Source: an uncultured Oscillospiraceae bacterium (GTDB lineage: Bacteria; Bacillota; Clostridia; Oscillospirales; Acutalibacteraceae). From it: a DNA stretch of 17,734 nt. Position numbers and translations under genes: made by a program. The DNA lies in assembly GCA_900539425.1 (NCBI GenBank), contig UQBX01000032.1, positions 1 through 17,734 of the forward strand. Direction: 5' to 3'. Of this stretch, positions 1-6,756 are shown piece by piece; positions within the stretch are counted from its first letter, which is position 1; each line of letters starts with the position of its first letter. The notes below the pieces were generated by a model. The model was not told the origin of the DNA. It was given only the letters and a program-made list of their open reading frames with translations, and ran no database searches.

Positions 1-31
1 AATGCCGGCGGGGCTGAAATTTGTTTTATTG

Positions 32-50
32 CTTTAATTCAGAATTAAAG
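32..50. repeat. 19-base palindrome across the rplT stop codon
   Basis: CTTTAATTC-A-GAATTAAAG is a perfect inverted repeat with 9-base arms and a single central base. It covers the last codons and stop of rplT. In RNA it could form only an AT-rich stem (about 6 pairs with a 7-base loop), and the downstream bases are not a U tract, so it is not a convincing terminator. The true end of the operon may lie beyond the left edge of the window. Confidence 0.4.
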
Positions 51-398
51 AGCAGCCTTTGCTGATTCAACAAGAGAAGTGAACGCAGCGGCGTCTGAAA
101 CAGCGATCTCTGCAAGCATCTTTCTGTTGAGATCGATGCCGGCCTTTTTAAGACCGTTCATGAATGTTGAATAGTTGATGCCGTTTGCCTTGCAAGCAGC
201 AGAAATTCTTGTGATCCACATTCTGCGGAACTCTCTCTTCTTCTGCTTTCTGCCGATGTAAGCATACTGACCGCTCTTCATAACAGCCTGCTTAGCTGTT
301 TTGAAAAGGCGGTGTTTACTGCCGTAATAGCCCTTAGCGGCTTTTAATACTTTCTTTCTTCTTTTACGAGTGGCCATAGCGCCTTTGATTCTTGCCAT
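45..398 (-). CDS. rplT: 50S ribosomal protein L20
   Basis: Ribosomal protein L20 binds 23S rRNA early in assembly of the large subunit and, in many bacteria, represses its own operon by binding the mRNA leader. The 117-residue product is full length for the family and shows the basic N-terminal extension (MARIKG, then TRKRRKKVLK), the AKGYYGSKHRLFKTA segment and the C-terminal block NRKMLAEIAVSDAAAF that contacts rRNA. The ATG is preceded by a GGAGG ribosome-binding site. It is the last gene of infC-rpmI-rplT, 77 bases after rpmI. The stop codon lies inside a 19-base palindrome (32-50). Identification is secure from sequence alone. Confidence 0.98.
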   Translation of the reverse strand: MARIKGAMATRKRRKKVLKAAKGYYGSKHRLFKTAKQAVMKSGQYAYIGRKQKKREFRRMWITRISAACKANGINYSTFMNGLKKAGIDLNRKMLAEIAVSDAAAFTSLVESAKAAL

Positions 399-475
399 AA
401 CTTATTACCTCCGATAGATTAACGATTATTATCAATATTTAAAATAACTGCGCAAAAACGCGCGGTGAAATCTTA

Positions 476-673
476 TTATTTATAAGGAACGAGCCTCTTC
501 ATCTGCTTCTGGTTCGTTACATCGCCGACTGTTGTTTTGCGAAGATTTCTTTTACGCTTTGTTGTTTTCTTTGTAAGGATATGAGAGGTATAAGCATGAG
601 CGCGCTTTACCTTGCCGCTTTTAGTTGTTTTGAAACGCTTTTTTGCGCCGCTGTGTGTTTTGATCTTTGGCAT
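476..673 (-). CDS. rpmI: 50S ribosomal protein L35
   Basis: Small basic protein of the large ribosomal subunit, 65 residues and full length. It has the family pattern MPKIKTHSGAKKRFK at the N-terminus and the closing block TNQKQMKRLVPYK. The ATG follows a strong GGAGG site located in the 29 bases after the infC stop. It is the middle gene of infC-rpmI-rplT, so expression should follow the shared promoter and leader at 1222-1391. The 77 bases between rpmI and rplT hold only the rplT ribosome-binding site and a weak GCGC/GCGC dyad. Confidence 0.98.
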   Translation of the reverse strand: MPKIKTHSGAKKRFKTTKSGKVKRAHAYTSHILTKKTTKRKRNLRKTTVGDVTNQKQMKRLVPYK

Positions 674-702
674 AATTTATTCCTCCAGAAATTTATTTTT
701 AA

Positions 703-1221
703 TTATTTAGACGGCTTTTGGGACATGAACATGAGAATCTGCCTGCCCTCAAGCTTTGGGGCTTTATCAACATTAAATTCATCACCGAGAGCCTGAGCAA
801 ATCTTTCCATATTCGCAACGCCAAGGTCCGAATGGGCCATTTCCCTGCCGCGAAGACGCAGTGAAACCTTGAGCTTATCTCCTTTTTCAAGGAACTTTTT
901 AGCCTGATTTACCTTTGTATTGAAATCGCCGATATCAATATTAAGCGAAAGGCGGATTTCTTTGGTATCAATCGTTTTCTGCTTTTTACGGTTTTCCTTT
1001 TCGCGTTTAGCCTGCTCATAGCGGAATTTGCTGTAATCCATTATCTTTACAACGGGCGGCTTTGCCTGAGGAGCAATCTTAACAAGATCCTGACCTCTGA
1101 GTTCAGCCTCATGAAGAGCTTCTTTAGCGCTCATGATACCAAGCTGTTCGCCGTCTGCAGTGATAACACGCAATTCCTTATCTCTGATTTCTCCGTTGAG
1201 CTGCGGAATTTCTCTGCTGAT
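703..1221 (-). CDS. infC: translation initiation factor IF-3, probable AUC start
   Basis: IF-3 binds the 30S subunit, blocks premature joining of the 50S subunit and checks start codons and initiator tRNA. The N-domain (NGEIRDKELRVI, GEQLGIMS), the linker around IMDYSKFRYEQAKREKE and the C-domain (KEIRLSLNIDIGDFNTK to GREMAHSDLG) are all present. An in-frame GTG exists at 1228-1230, but it is the end of the ribosome-binding site AAAGAGGTG. The codon at normal spacing (6 bases after that site) is ATC at 1219-1221, giving 172 residues starting just before SREIPQLNGEIR. In E. coli, infC starts at AUU and IF-3 represses its own non-canonical start, so an AUC start here fits known autoregulation. 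That the ATC is used is inferred, not shown. Confidence 0.93.
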   Translation of the reverse strand: MSREIPQLNGEIRDKELRVITADGEQLGIMSAKEALHEAELRGQDLVKIAPQAKPPVVKIMDYSKFRYEQAKREKENRKKQKTIDTKEIRLSLNIDIGDFNTKVNQAKKFLEKGDKLKVSLRLRGREMAHSDLGVANMERFAQALGDEFNVDKAPKLEGRQILMFMSQKPSK

Positions 1222-1356
1222 AAATAACACCTCTTTAAAATAATTAAAAGCGCGAACATATATGCCCGCGCTTCAATAAACCCTAATAAGATAAAGTGTA
1301 TTGCCCTTTTTGCCTGCGCTTAAGGGGAGAACGGGATAAATGTTCTTCTTTGTTGT
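1222..1356 (-). promoter_or_regulatory. infC-rpmI-rplT 5' leader, candidate L20-type leader
   Basis: From the predicted transcription start near 1356 to the ATC start there are about 135 untranslated bases. They contain a possible 5' hairpin (AGAAC/GTTCT), the element AAGCGCAGGCA at 1311-1321 and the terminator-like hairpin at 1248-1273. Firmicutes infC operons are known to carry L20-responsive leaders with premature termination, and the position and parts here agree with that. I could not align it to the family model, so the L20 assignment is an inference from gene context. Confidence 0.5.
1248..1273 (-). terminator. terminator-like attenuator hairpin in the infC leader
   Basis: Read on the minus strand, AAGCGCGGGCA-TATA-TGTTCGCGCTT forms an 11-pair stem (two G-U pairs) with a four-base loop. 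It is followed by TTAATTATTTT, a moderately U-rich run, and then by the infC ribosome-binding site at about 1228-1236. Since it lies between the promoter and the first gene it would act as an attenuator, not an operon end. A near copy of its 5' arm (AAGCGCAGGCA, 1311-1321) lies upstream and could pair with the 3' arm as an alternative, terminator-breaking structure. Formation in vivo is an inference. Confidence 0.65.
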
Positions 1357-1362
1357 GGAAAT

Positions 1363-1391
1363 ATATTAACACAGCAAAGCTGCTTTGTCAA
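1363..1391 (-). promoter_or_regulatory. sigma-A promoter for infC-rpmI-rplT
   Basis: TTGACA (1386-1391) and TAATAT (1363-1368) are separated by exactly 17 bases, which is a near-consensus vegetative promoter. It begins only 9 bases after the dfrA stop codon. The spacer contains the 13-base palindrome CAAAGC-T-GCTTTG (1375-1387, plus-strand reading), overlapping two bases of the -35 box. No convincing terminator separates dfrA from this promoter, so some read-through from the pyk-dfrA unit is possible. Confidence 0.85.
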
Positions 1392-1400
1392 CATATAATT

Positions 1401-1877
1401 TTATTTTTTTGTGTAGAGCACGTGGGAAAATTTAATGCCGTCTTCCTCATTTTCACCGAGCACGGTGCGTGTGTAAAGTGATTTGTCAAAAGCGGGAAAG
1501 AATGTATCCGCATCAGGGCACTGAGCGTCTATTTCGGTAAGATAGATCTTATCTGCAAGCGGCAGAAATTCAGCATAAATCTTTCCGCCGCCGATAACAA
1601 AGATATTATCGTCCTTTGCAGCCTCCAGCGCCTCTTCAACGCTGTGAACCACCAATGCTCCGTCAATTTTTAAATCTTTGTCTGTTGAAATTACTATATT
1701 TTTTCTGTTTGGCAAGACCTTGGGAAGAGACTCGAAAGTTTTTCTGCCCATAATTACTGTATTTCCCGTTGTGGTCTCACGAAAGAATTTCATATCTGCG
1801 TGAAAATGCCATATAAGGTCATTTCCCCTGCCTATTTCATTGTTTCTGCCAACGGAAAGAATAAGAGATATATTCAT
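1401..1877 (-). CDS. dfrA: dihydrofolate reductase
   Basis: Reduces dihydrofolate to tetrahydrofolate with NADPH, which restores the folate consumed by thymidylate synthase. The 158-residue product is of normal length for a chromosomal enzyme. Visible family features are the N-terminal strand and loop (NISLILSVGRNNEIG), W23 and the substrate-binding acid D28 in WHFHADMKFF, the NADPH-binding segment MGRKTFESLP, R58 in LPNRKN, the FVIGGGKIY glycine motif at 94-101 and LTEID at 113-117. A GGAG site lies 5 bases before the ATG. It follows thyA by 15 bases, so the two are almost certainly co-transcribed, as their linked reactions suggest. Trimethoprim response cannot be judged from the sequence. 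Confidence 0.96.
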   Translation of the reverse strand: MNISLILSVGRNNEIGRGNDLIWHFHADMKFFRETTTGNTVIMGRKTFESLPKVLPNRKNIVISTDKDLKIDGALVVHSVEEALEAAKDDNIFVIGGGKIYAEFLPLADKIYLTEIDAQCPDADTFFPAFDKSLYTRTVLGENEEDGIKFSHVLYTKK

Positions 1878-1892
1878 AGTTACTCCGTAAAA

Positions 1893-2795
1893 TCACTGTG
1901 ATATGGGGAAAGAAATCTTTCCCATGTGTTTATAATCAATAAGTTTAACATCTTTAAGATCACGGCTGTTGTCAAATTCAAAGAAGTCCTTAACATCGGG
2001 ATTTAACCAAAGCTTAGGAGCATCCAAATGCCCCTGTTCGTTAAGGCGGCGCAGCTGCTCTTTGATGCCGTCTATCTGATTTACATAAATATGTGCGTCT
2101 TTTATGCTCCAGTCAATAGTACCGGGTTTCAGACCAGACACATGGGCAAGCATTGAAAGAAGCACTGCATACTGAGTAACATTGAAAGGCAGACCGAGAG
2201 GAACATCACAGGAACGCTGGTGTACCCAGCAATTGAGCTTTCCGTCTGTAACATCCCATTCACTGCTCCAAACACAGCTTGGCAGAACAGCGGTATCAAG
2301 ATAGTCATTCTGCCAAAGGGTCATAACCATGCGGCGGTCTTCGGGATGATTCTGTATCTTATCCAAAAGGTTTTGCGTCATTTTAAATTTATTTACTATG
2401 TAGCCATATGCTGTGCCTATGGTATGAGCATATTCTTTGCCGAAAAATTTATGCACCTTTTGTTTTTGAAGATTTCCGTTCTCATCCGGCAAAAGCTGAG
2501 TGGCATTCCAATAGCCTTCATCATCAATCTCCCACTCATTCCATATCTTGACATCGCGCTCCTGGAGCCACCTGACATCGTTTGACTGAGCCTGATAGAT
2601 CCAAAGCATTTCAAGCACTGCCTGTCTTATAAACACCTGCTTTGTGGTCAATATGGGAAATTCATCTTCAAGATCAAAATGGAAATGGTGAGCGGGCACT
2701 TTTACAGAATTAACGCCCGTTCTGTTTACAACCTCTTTGCCCTGTGTCAGAATTTTATCGCAAAGAGCAAGGTAATCCACATCCCACTTGGACAT
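1893..2795 (-). CDS. thyA: thymidylate synthase, divergent active-site type
   Basis: ThyA methylates dUMP to dTMP using methylene-tetrahydrofolate and releases dihydrofolate, which the adjacent dfrA product recycles. The 300-residue protein has the family's NRTG (24-27), the phosphate-binding RR (154-155), catalytic C174 in LPSC, QRSCD (193-197), GLPFN (201-205) and DAHIY (233-237). Residues next to the nucleophile differ from the usual CHxxxQF: here they are CVWSSEW, so H is V175, Q is E179 and F is W180. The usual LGPVYGxQWR segment is also changed (IGTAYGYIVNKF). A strong AGGAGG site precedes the ATG, 21 bases after mltG. The fold assignment is secure; activity is expected because the key C, R, D, N and Y residues remain. 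Confidence 0.94.
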   Translation of the reverse strand: MSKWDVDYLALCDKILTQGKEVVNRTGVNSVKVPAHHFHFDLEDEFPILTTKQVFIRQAVLEMLWIYQAQSNDVRWLQERDVKIWNEWEIDDEGYWNATQLLPDENGNLQKQKVHKFFGKEYAHTIGTAYGYIVNKFKMTQNLLDKIQNHPEDRRMVMTLWQNDYLDTAVLPSCVWSSEWDVTDGKLNCWVHQRSCDVPLGLPFNVTQYAVLLSMLAHVSGLKPGTIDWSIKDAHIYVNQIDGIKEQLRRLNEQGHLDAPKLWLNPDVKDFFEFDNSRDLKDVKLIDYKHMGKISFPISQ

Positions 2796-2816
2796 AATTT
2801 TTCCTCCTGATAATAG

Positions 2817-3851
2817 TTACTTCCATGGATACTGCTGTTTAAGACGCTCAAACTCCTCTCCCGTTTCGGCGAAATGGAATTCACCGTTAAGGTCTGAGAA
2901 GAAGAACATATAATCCGTATTGGGGTGGTTGATAACGGCATTTACTATATCCATACCCGAATTTGTGATAGGACCGCTCGGAAGCGCAGGGCATCGGTAG
3001 GTATAGTATGAATCGTAAGTTTCTTTTGAAAAGCCGTAATCAAGCAGTTTTTTTGCATAATAGTAAGTTACATCGCACTGAAGGCGTGTTCCGCTTTCAA
3101 GTCTGTTTATAAGCACGGAGGCTATATTCTCCGCGCTGCTTTTAGTAAGCGCCTCCTCCTGCACTACGGAGCAGAGGGTTATAAACTCGTAAAGCGTCAT
3201 ATCGTTATTCTCACAATAGGTGAGCATATCGTCAGAAAGGCGGTCGTCAAACGCCGCAAGCATTTTATCTACAACCACCTTGGCATCGGTATTCATTCCA
3301 AGATCATAAGTTGCGGGAAACAGGAATCCCTCAAGAATAAAGCCGATATTTTCCCTGTCTTGAGGGAAATCAGCAAGCCATTCATAATCATAGCCGTCAG
3401 TGGTTGAAACAGCGTCATAAAAATCCTCTTTGGAGCAGATACCGTTTTCCTCAAGTGTTTCGGCAATATCGAAAACATTATACCCCTCCGGTATCGCAAC
3501 GGACACTACCTGATGGCTTATATCGGGATTCTGTAATTTCTGAGCGATCTCCTCATAACTCATATTAGAATTGAGATAATATTCACCGTTGATATATGTG
3601 AAATCAGGATAATGCTTATCCATCCACATAGTCCAAATAGAATCGTCAATTACGATATTATTGTTGCTGAGTTTTTTGGAAACCTCATATTCAAAATCCT
3701 GCGGTTCTATAACAAGAGTATAATCTGTACCCTCGCCGGATTCAGTGCCTTTTATATCGTTATTTATTCTTGCATAGACTAATACAACAGCCACAATTAC
3801 TGCAATTAAAACAACCGATCCTATAATGAGCTTTACGATTTTTTTATTCAT
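2817..3851 (-). CDS. mltG: endolytic murein transglycosylase MltG (YceG-like)
   Basis: MltG-type enzymes cut nascent glycan strands at the outer face of the membrane and help set peptidoglycan chain length. The 344-residue product has one N-terminal membrane segment (about residues 7-26) and a long extracytoplasmic part. This contains a LysM-like region (about 45-120), EGFLFPATYDL (174-184), the active-site segment LCSVVQEEA, NRLESGTRLQCDVT (249-262), PSGPITNSG and a conserved HFAET near the end. By alignment from memory with the E. coli protein, E233, the second acid of that segment, corresponds to catalytic E218 and is retained; the other conserved acid is Q231. The gene starts 10 bases after pyk, with a GAGG site overlapping the pyk stop, and precedes thyA. 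Confidence 0.93.
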   Translation of the reverse strand: MNKKIVKLIIGSVVLIAVIVAVVLVYARINNDIKGTESGEGTDYTLVIEPQDFEYEVSKKLSNNNIVIDDSIWTMWMDKHYPDFTYINGEYYLNSNMSYEEIAQKLQNPDISHQVVSVAIPEGYNVFDIAETLEENGICSKEDFYDAVSTTDGYDYEWLADFPQDRENIGFILEGFLFPATYDLGMNTDAKVVVDKMLAAFDDRLSDDMLTYCENNDMTLYEFITLCSVVQEEALTKSSAENIASVLINRLESGTRLQCDVTYYYAKKLLDYGFSKETYDSYYTYRCPALPSGPITNSGMDIVNAVINHPNTDYMFFFSDLNGEFHFAETGEEFERLKQQYPWK

Positions 3852-3861
3852 TATTCAATCC

Positions 3862-5298
3862 TCAATCAACAAGATCTACCTTGAGCATATTGGTGGTGCC
3901 GCTTTGACCGAGCGGTATACCTGCCGTAATAACAACTAAATCGCCTTTTTTGATATAGCCTGTTTTTTTGGCTACCTCTACAGCGTGTTCAAAAAGTTCG
4001 TCAGTATTTGATTTTTCCTCACACATAATGGGCAGAACACCCCATGAAAGATTGTTTTGACGGCGAACCTTTTCGCTTGTTGTGGCAGAAATAATAAGGC
4101 AGTGAGGTCTGTATTTTGATATCTGCCTTGCAGTATTGCCGCTCTTTGTAACCGTGATGATAGCGGCGGCATTAAGGTCGTGTGCCGTTGTAACGGTAGC
4201 ATGAGAAATAGCTGAAGTAATATCTCCGGAAACATGTTTCTGAGCAAACTTTTCAAATCTCTCTATATAGTTAATATCCTGCTCTGTTGTGCGGGCAATG
4301 AGAGACATTGTTTTTACTGCCTCAACAGGATGAGCGCCCATTGCGGTTTCGCCGGAGAGCATTATGGAAGAAGTGCCGTCATAAATGGCGTTTGCAACAT
4401 CGGTAATCTCCGCTCTTGTGGGGCGGGGATTCTTTATCATCGACTCAAGCATCTGCGTAGCAGTAACAACAATCTTGCCTGCGGCAAATACTTTTTCTAT
4501 TATCATTTTCTGAATTGAAGGGATCTTTTCAAACGGAATTTCAACGCCCATATCGCCGCGGGCAACCATAATGCCGTCCGCCTCACGAATAATATCGTCA
4601 ATATTGTCAACGCCCTCGCTGTTTTCAATCTTTGCGATGATTCTTACATCATTCCAGCCGAGCGCGTGGCAGAAATTACGAAGATAAGCAATATCCGCAC
4701 CGGTACGGCAGAAAGACGCGGCAATGAAATCGAAGCCCATCTGAGCGCCAAAATTAAGATCCTGCATATCTTTATCTGAAAGATACGGAAGTGAAAGTGA
4801 CACATTGGGAACATTTACTCCCTTATGGTCGGTCACAACACCGCCGTCAATAACCTTGCATACAATATCGTTGTTCTTGATCTCCGCAACTTCAAGAGCA
4901 ATAAGACCATCGTCAATGAGAATGGTGGTGCCTTTTTTCACCTCTTTGGCAAGTCCTTTAAATGAAACCGAGCATCTTTCATGATTGCCTACAACTTCTT
5001 CTGTTGTAAGCGTAAACTTCTGACCTCTTTTAAGAACAATGCCGCTTTCATTTTCGAAAGAGCCGATTCTGATTTCAGGGCCTTTTGTATCAAGCAGAGT
5101 AGCTACCGGGATACCGAGTTTATTCCTTACTTCGGTGATATTGGAAAACCATTTTTCAAACGTATCATAATCACCGTGTGAAAAATTGAACCTTGCCACA
5201 TCCATGCCGGCAAGCATAAGCTTTTCCAGCACGTCTTTATCACAGGACGCAGGCCCTATTGTGCATATAATTTTAGTTTTTCTTCTGTATTCACTCAT
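3862..5298 (-). CDS. pyk: pyruvate kinase
   Basis: Catalyses the last step of glycolysis, from phosphoenolpyruvate and ADP to pyruvate and ATP. The 478 residues cover the barrel, the inserted B domain (about 73-170) and the C-terminal allosteric domain, without the PEP-utiliser extension seen in Bacillus. Motifs: NFSHGD (38-43), DTKGPEIRIG (70-79), AKIEN with catalytic K223 and metal ligand E225, ARGDMG with D249, TATQMLESM (279-287) and LSGETAMG. E75 in KGPE is the residue that, in characterised enzymes, goes with K+ dependence. The ATG follows AAGAGG. It is the first gene of the pyk-mltG-thyA-dfrA run, with a clear promoter upstream. Confidence 0.97.
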   Translation of the reverse strand: MSEYRRKTKIICTIGPASCDKDVLEKLMLAGMDVARFNFSHGDYDTFEKWFSNITEVRNKLGIPVATLLDTKGPEIRIGSFENESGIVLKRGQKFTLTTEEVVGNHERCSVSFKGLAKEVKKGTTILIDDGLIALEVAEIKNNDIVCKVIDGGVVTDHKGVNVPNVSLSLPYLSDKDMQDLNFGAQMGFDFIAASFCRTGADIAYLRNFCHALGWNDVRIIAKIENSEGVDNIDDIIREADGIMVARGDMGVEIPFEKIPSIQKMIIEKVFAAGKIVVTATQMLESMIKNPRPTRAEITDVANAIYDGTSSIMLSGETAMGAHPVEAVKTMSLIARTTEQDINYIERFEKFAQKHVSGDITSAISHATVTTAHDLNAAAIITVTKSGNTARQISKYRPHCLIISATTSEKVRRQNNLSWGVLPIMCEEKSNTDELFEHAVEVAKKTGYIKKGDLVVITAGIPLGQSGTTNMLKVDLVD

Positions 5299-5340
5299 AT
5301 CTATTGCCTCTTATAATCATATAGTTTGTTATTCAATGAT

Positions 5341-5368
5341 ATTATATCAGTAAATCAAAGAAAATCAA
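5341..5368 (-). promoter_or_regulatory. promoter for pyk-mltG-thyA-dfrA
   Basis: A perfect -10 box TATAAT (5341-5346) is preceded by TG at the extended -10 position (TGATATAAT), with TTGATT (5363-5368) 16 bases upstream. The predicted start site leaves an untranslated leader of about 35 bases containing AAGAGG ahead of the pyk ATG at 5296-5298. Confidence 0.75.
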
Positions 5369-5436
5369 TATACCAAATGTTAAAAAATATCATAAAAATG
5401 AGTTTTCGGAAACATCAATTATTTATTACCAAACGA

Positions 5437-5464
5437 TTGATAATACTGAATTTTTTGATATAAT
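5437..5464 (+). promoter_or_regulatory. promoter for the small membrane-protein gene
   Basis: TTGATA (5437-5442), a 16-base spacer ending in an extended TG (TTGATATAAT), and TATAAT (5459-5464). It diverges from the pyk promoter, whose layout is closely similar. The promoter overlaps the upstream TTG codon at 5464, which supports placing the gene's start at 5497. Confidence 0.75.
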
Positions 5465-5496
5465 TGAAGAGAAAAAGTTTGAACGGCGGTGATATC

Positions 5497-5829
5497 ATGG
5501 GTGATTTTATACTAATTGTAATTGATTTGCTTGCGGCTGTTTCGATGTTTCTTCTTGGGCTGAGTTTTTATAAATCAAACGGCAAGGCGGCAGATTTTTT
5601 ATCGGGATATAACATGAAAACCACAAAAGAACGCCTTAAATTTGATGAAAAGGAAATGTGCAGGGAATACGGCAGATTCATAATGCTTATGGCTGTTCCG
5701 TTTATACCCGGTGCAGTAATAGATTATTTTGCTCCCCTGATAGGATGCGGCATTGCTTGGGGTGTATGGTTTATAATGCTGATTATACTTATAGTTAAAA
5801 GAGTGAAAAAAGAAAGCGGTATAAAATAA
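5497..5829 (+). CDS. small membrane protein, DUF3784-like
   Basis: The 110-residue product has three predicted membrane segments: about 4-23, then a pair in the second half (about 66-82 and 86-103) followed by a basic C-terminus (KRVKKE). Between the first and second is a soluble loop, FLSGYNMKTTKERLKFDEKEMCREYGRF, resembling the DUF3784 family (an 'a-GYN ... K.K.DEK.LCR..G' type pattern, from memory). The function of that family is not established. I chose ATG 5497 because GGCGGTG lies 5 bases upstream and the in-frame TTG at 5464 lies within the -10 box. It is the only plus-strand gene, transcribed alone and convergent with the SCP2/transketolase operon. Confidence 0.8.
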   Translation: MGDFILIVIDLLAAVSMFLLGLSFYKSNGKAADFLSGYNMKTTKERLKFDEKEMCREYGRFIMLMAVPFIPGAVIDYFAPLIGCGIAWGVWFIMLIILIVKRVKKESGIK

Positions 5830-5862
5830 ATTAAAAGATACGATACAGCAAATATTGGGTAT

Positions 5863-5898
5863 AAAAAAGGCGGGGAGCTGAAGCTCTCCGCCTTTTAT
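5863..5898. terminator. bidirectional intrinsic terminator
   Basis: Arms 5865-5878 and 5883-5896 (core GGCGGGGAGC and GCTCTCCGCC, one G-U/A-C position) form a roughly 14-pair stem around the loop TGAA. The minus strand ends in TTTTTT, strong for the operon ending at 5916. The plus strand ends in TTTT, sufficient for the gene ending at 5829. It separates two convergent transcription units. Confidence 0.9.
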
Positions 5899-5915
5899 GT
5901 ATTTATTTGAGGTGA

Positions 5916-6710
5916 TTACTTTGCAAGGTCGCCTACAACCATCATATAATCGCCTATCATAGCGCCGAATTCGGGAGCGCCCTCCATAATAAGCTGCTTT
6001 TCCTTTACCATCTGAAGCATATCACCTGTGCCGAGAAGTATCATCAGGGCATGCTGAGGTGAATCAAACTTCATACAGAAGAACGGCTTGGAGCGCTTGT
6101 ACTCTCCCCTGCCCGCACGTGATTTACCTGCTTTTATACGCAGATAAGCGGTACACTCGGGATGACCTTCAATAGCCCACTGATAAACTCTGTCCGGGCT
6201 CTTGGAAGTCCATTCATGAATCTCGGGATGACCCATTTTATTGAGCTGGCTTATACCGCTTGAAAGAAGATAGAAATACAGCTTGCAAAGAAGAAGTGCA
6301 AGAGTATCATCCTCAGGCGGTTCACTGATACTGAGAAGGCTGCTCATTTTGAGGAGCACAGCCATAAACTTCATGAATTTGGAGAAAGACTTGATCTTCA
6401 TCTTAGGAAGTTTGCTCATATCGCCTTTCATAAAGGCGTTCATTTTTTCCATTGATGAAAACTGAAGTTCAGCGTCTATCTTTTTCTGACCGAAATACTC
6501 ACCGAGTTTGCAGGACCATTCGCCGTTTTCAACTATGAAATGCACGGCTTCCTTATCCTGGGCATTAACCATTGCGGACACCTGATAAACGGCGTCCACA
6601 CCCTCAAACTTCTTTGCAAGTTCGGGCACATCGGTGGCAATCGTTTTCATAAGCGGCAGCGCTGCCGCCATAAATACTTTATTTGTATAACGGGTTACAT
6701 CGCTTGCCAT
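5916..6710 (-). CDS. SCP2-like protein, last gene of the transketolase cluster
   Basis: A soluble 264-residue protein with no signal peptide. It appears to hold two halves that each resemble the SCP2 (sterol carrier protein 2) fold. The first is about residues 40-120 (strands VHFIVENG..CKLG, IDAELQF, then a helix and SKLPKMKIKS). The second is about 175-262 (AYLRIKAG, FFCMKFDSPQHALMILLGTGDMLQMV, then a glycine-containing turn and a methionine-rich helix). SCP2 domains bind lipids or other hydrophobic molecules; many bacterial members have no known ligand. The linker (about 125-160) is hydrophobic and helical. It ends the operon 46 bases after the transketolase C-terminal subunit and is a distant relative of the first-gene product (10003-10767). 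Family call is from pattern, and the function is unknown. Confidence 0.65.
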   Translation of the reverse strand: MASDVTRYTNKVFMAAALPLMKTIATDVPELAKKFEGVDAVYQVSAMVNAQDKEAVHFIVENGEWSCKLGEYFGQKKIDAELQFSSMEKMNAFMKGDMSKLPKMKIKSFSKFMKFMAVLLKMSSLLSISEPPEDDTLALLLCKLYFYLLSSGISQLNKMGHPEIHEWTSKSPDRVYQWAIEGHPECTAYLRIKAGKSRAGRGEYKRSKPFFCMKFDSPQHALMILLGTGDMLQMVKEKQLIMEGAPEFGAMIGDYMMVVGDLAK

Positions 6711-6756
6711 AATAACACATTCCTTTCAAATTGAGATTTATAAAGAGAAATACAGA

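Noticed and set aside
409..475. GCGC/GCGC dyad between rpmI and rplT as a terminator or attenuator
   Set aside because: Four pairs only, and the genes are normally co-transcribed.
5403..5416. cre-like (CcpA) site AGTTTTCGGAAACA upstream of pyk
   Set aside because: Only about 7 of the 10 constrained positions match on either strand, and the conserved outer TG is lost on one side.
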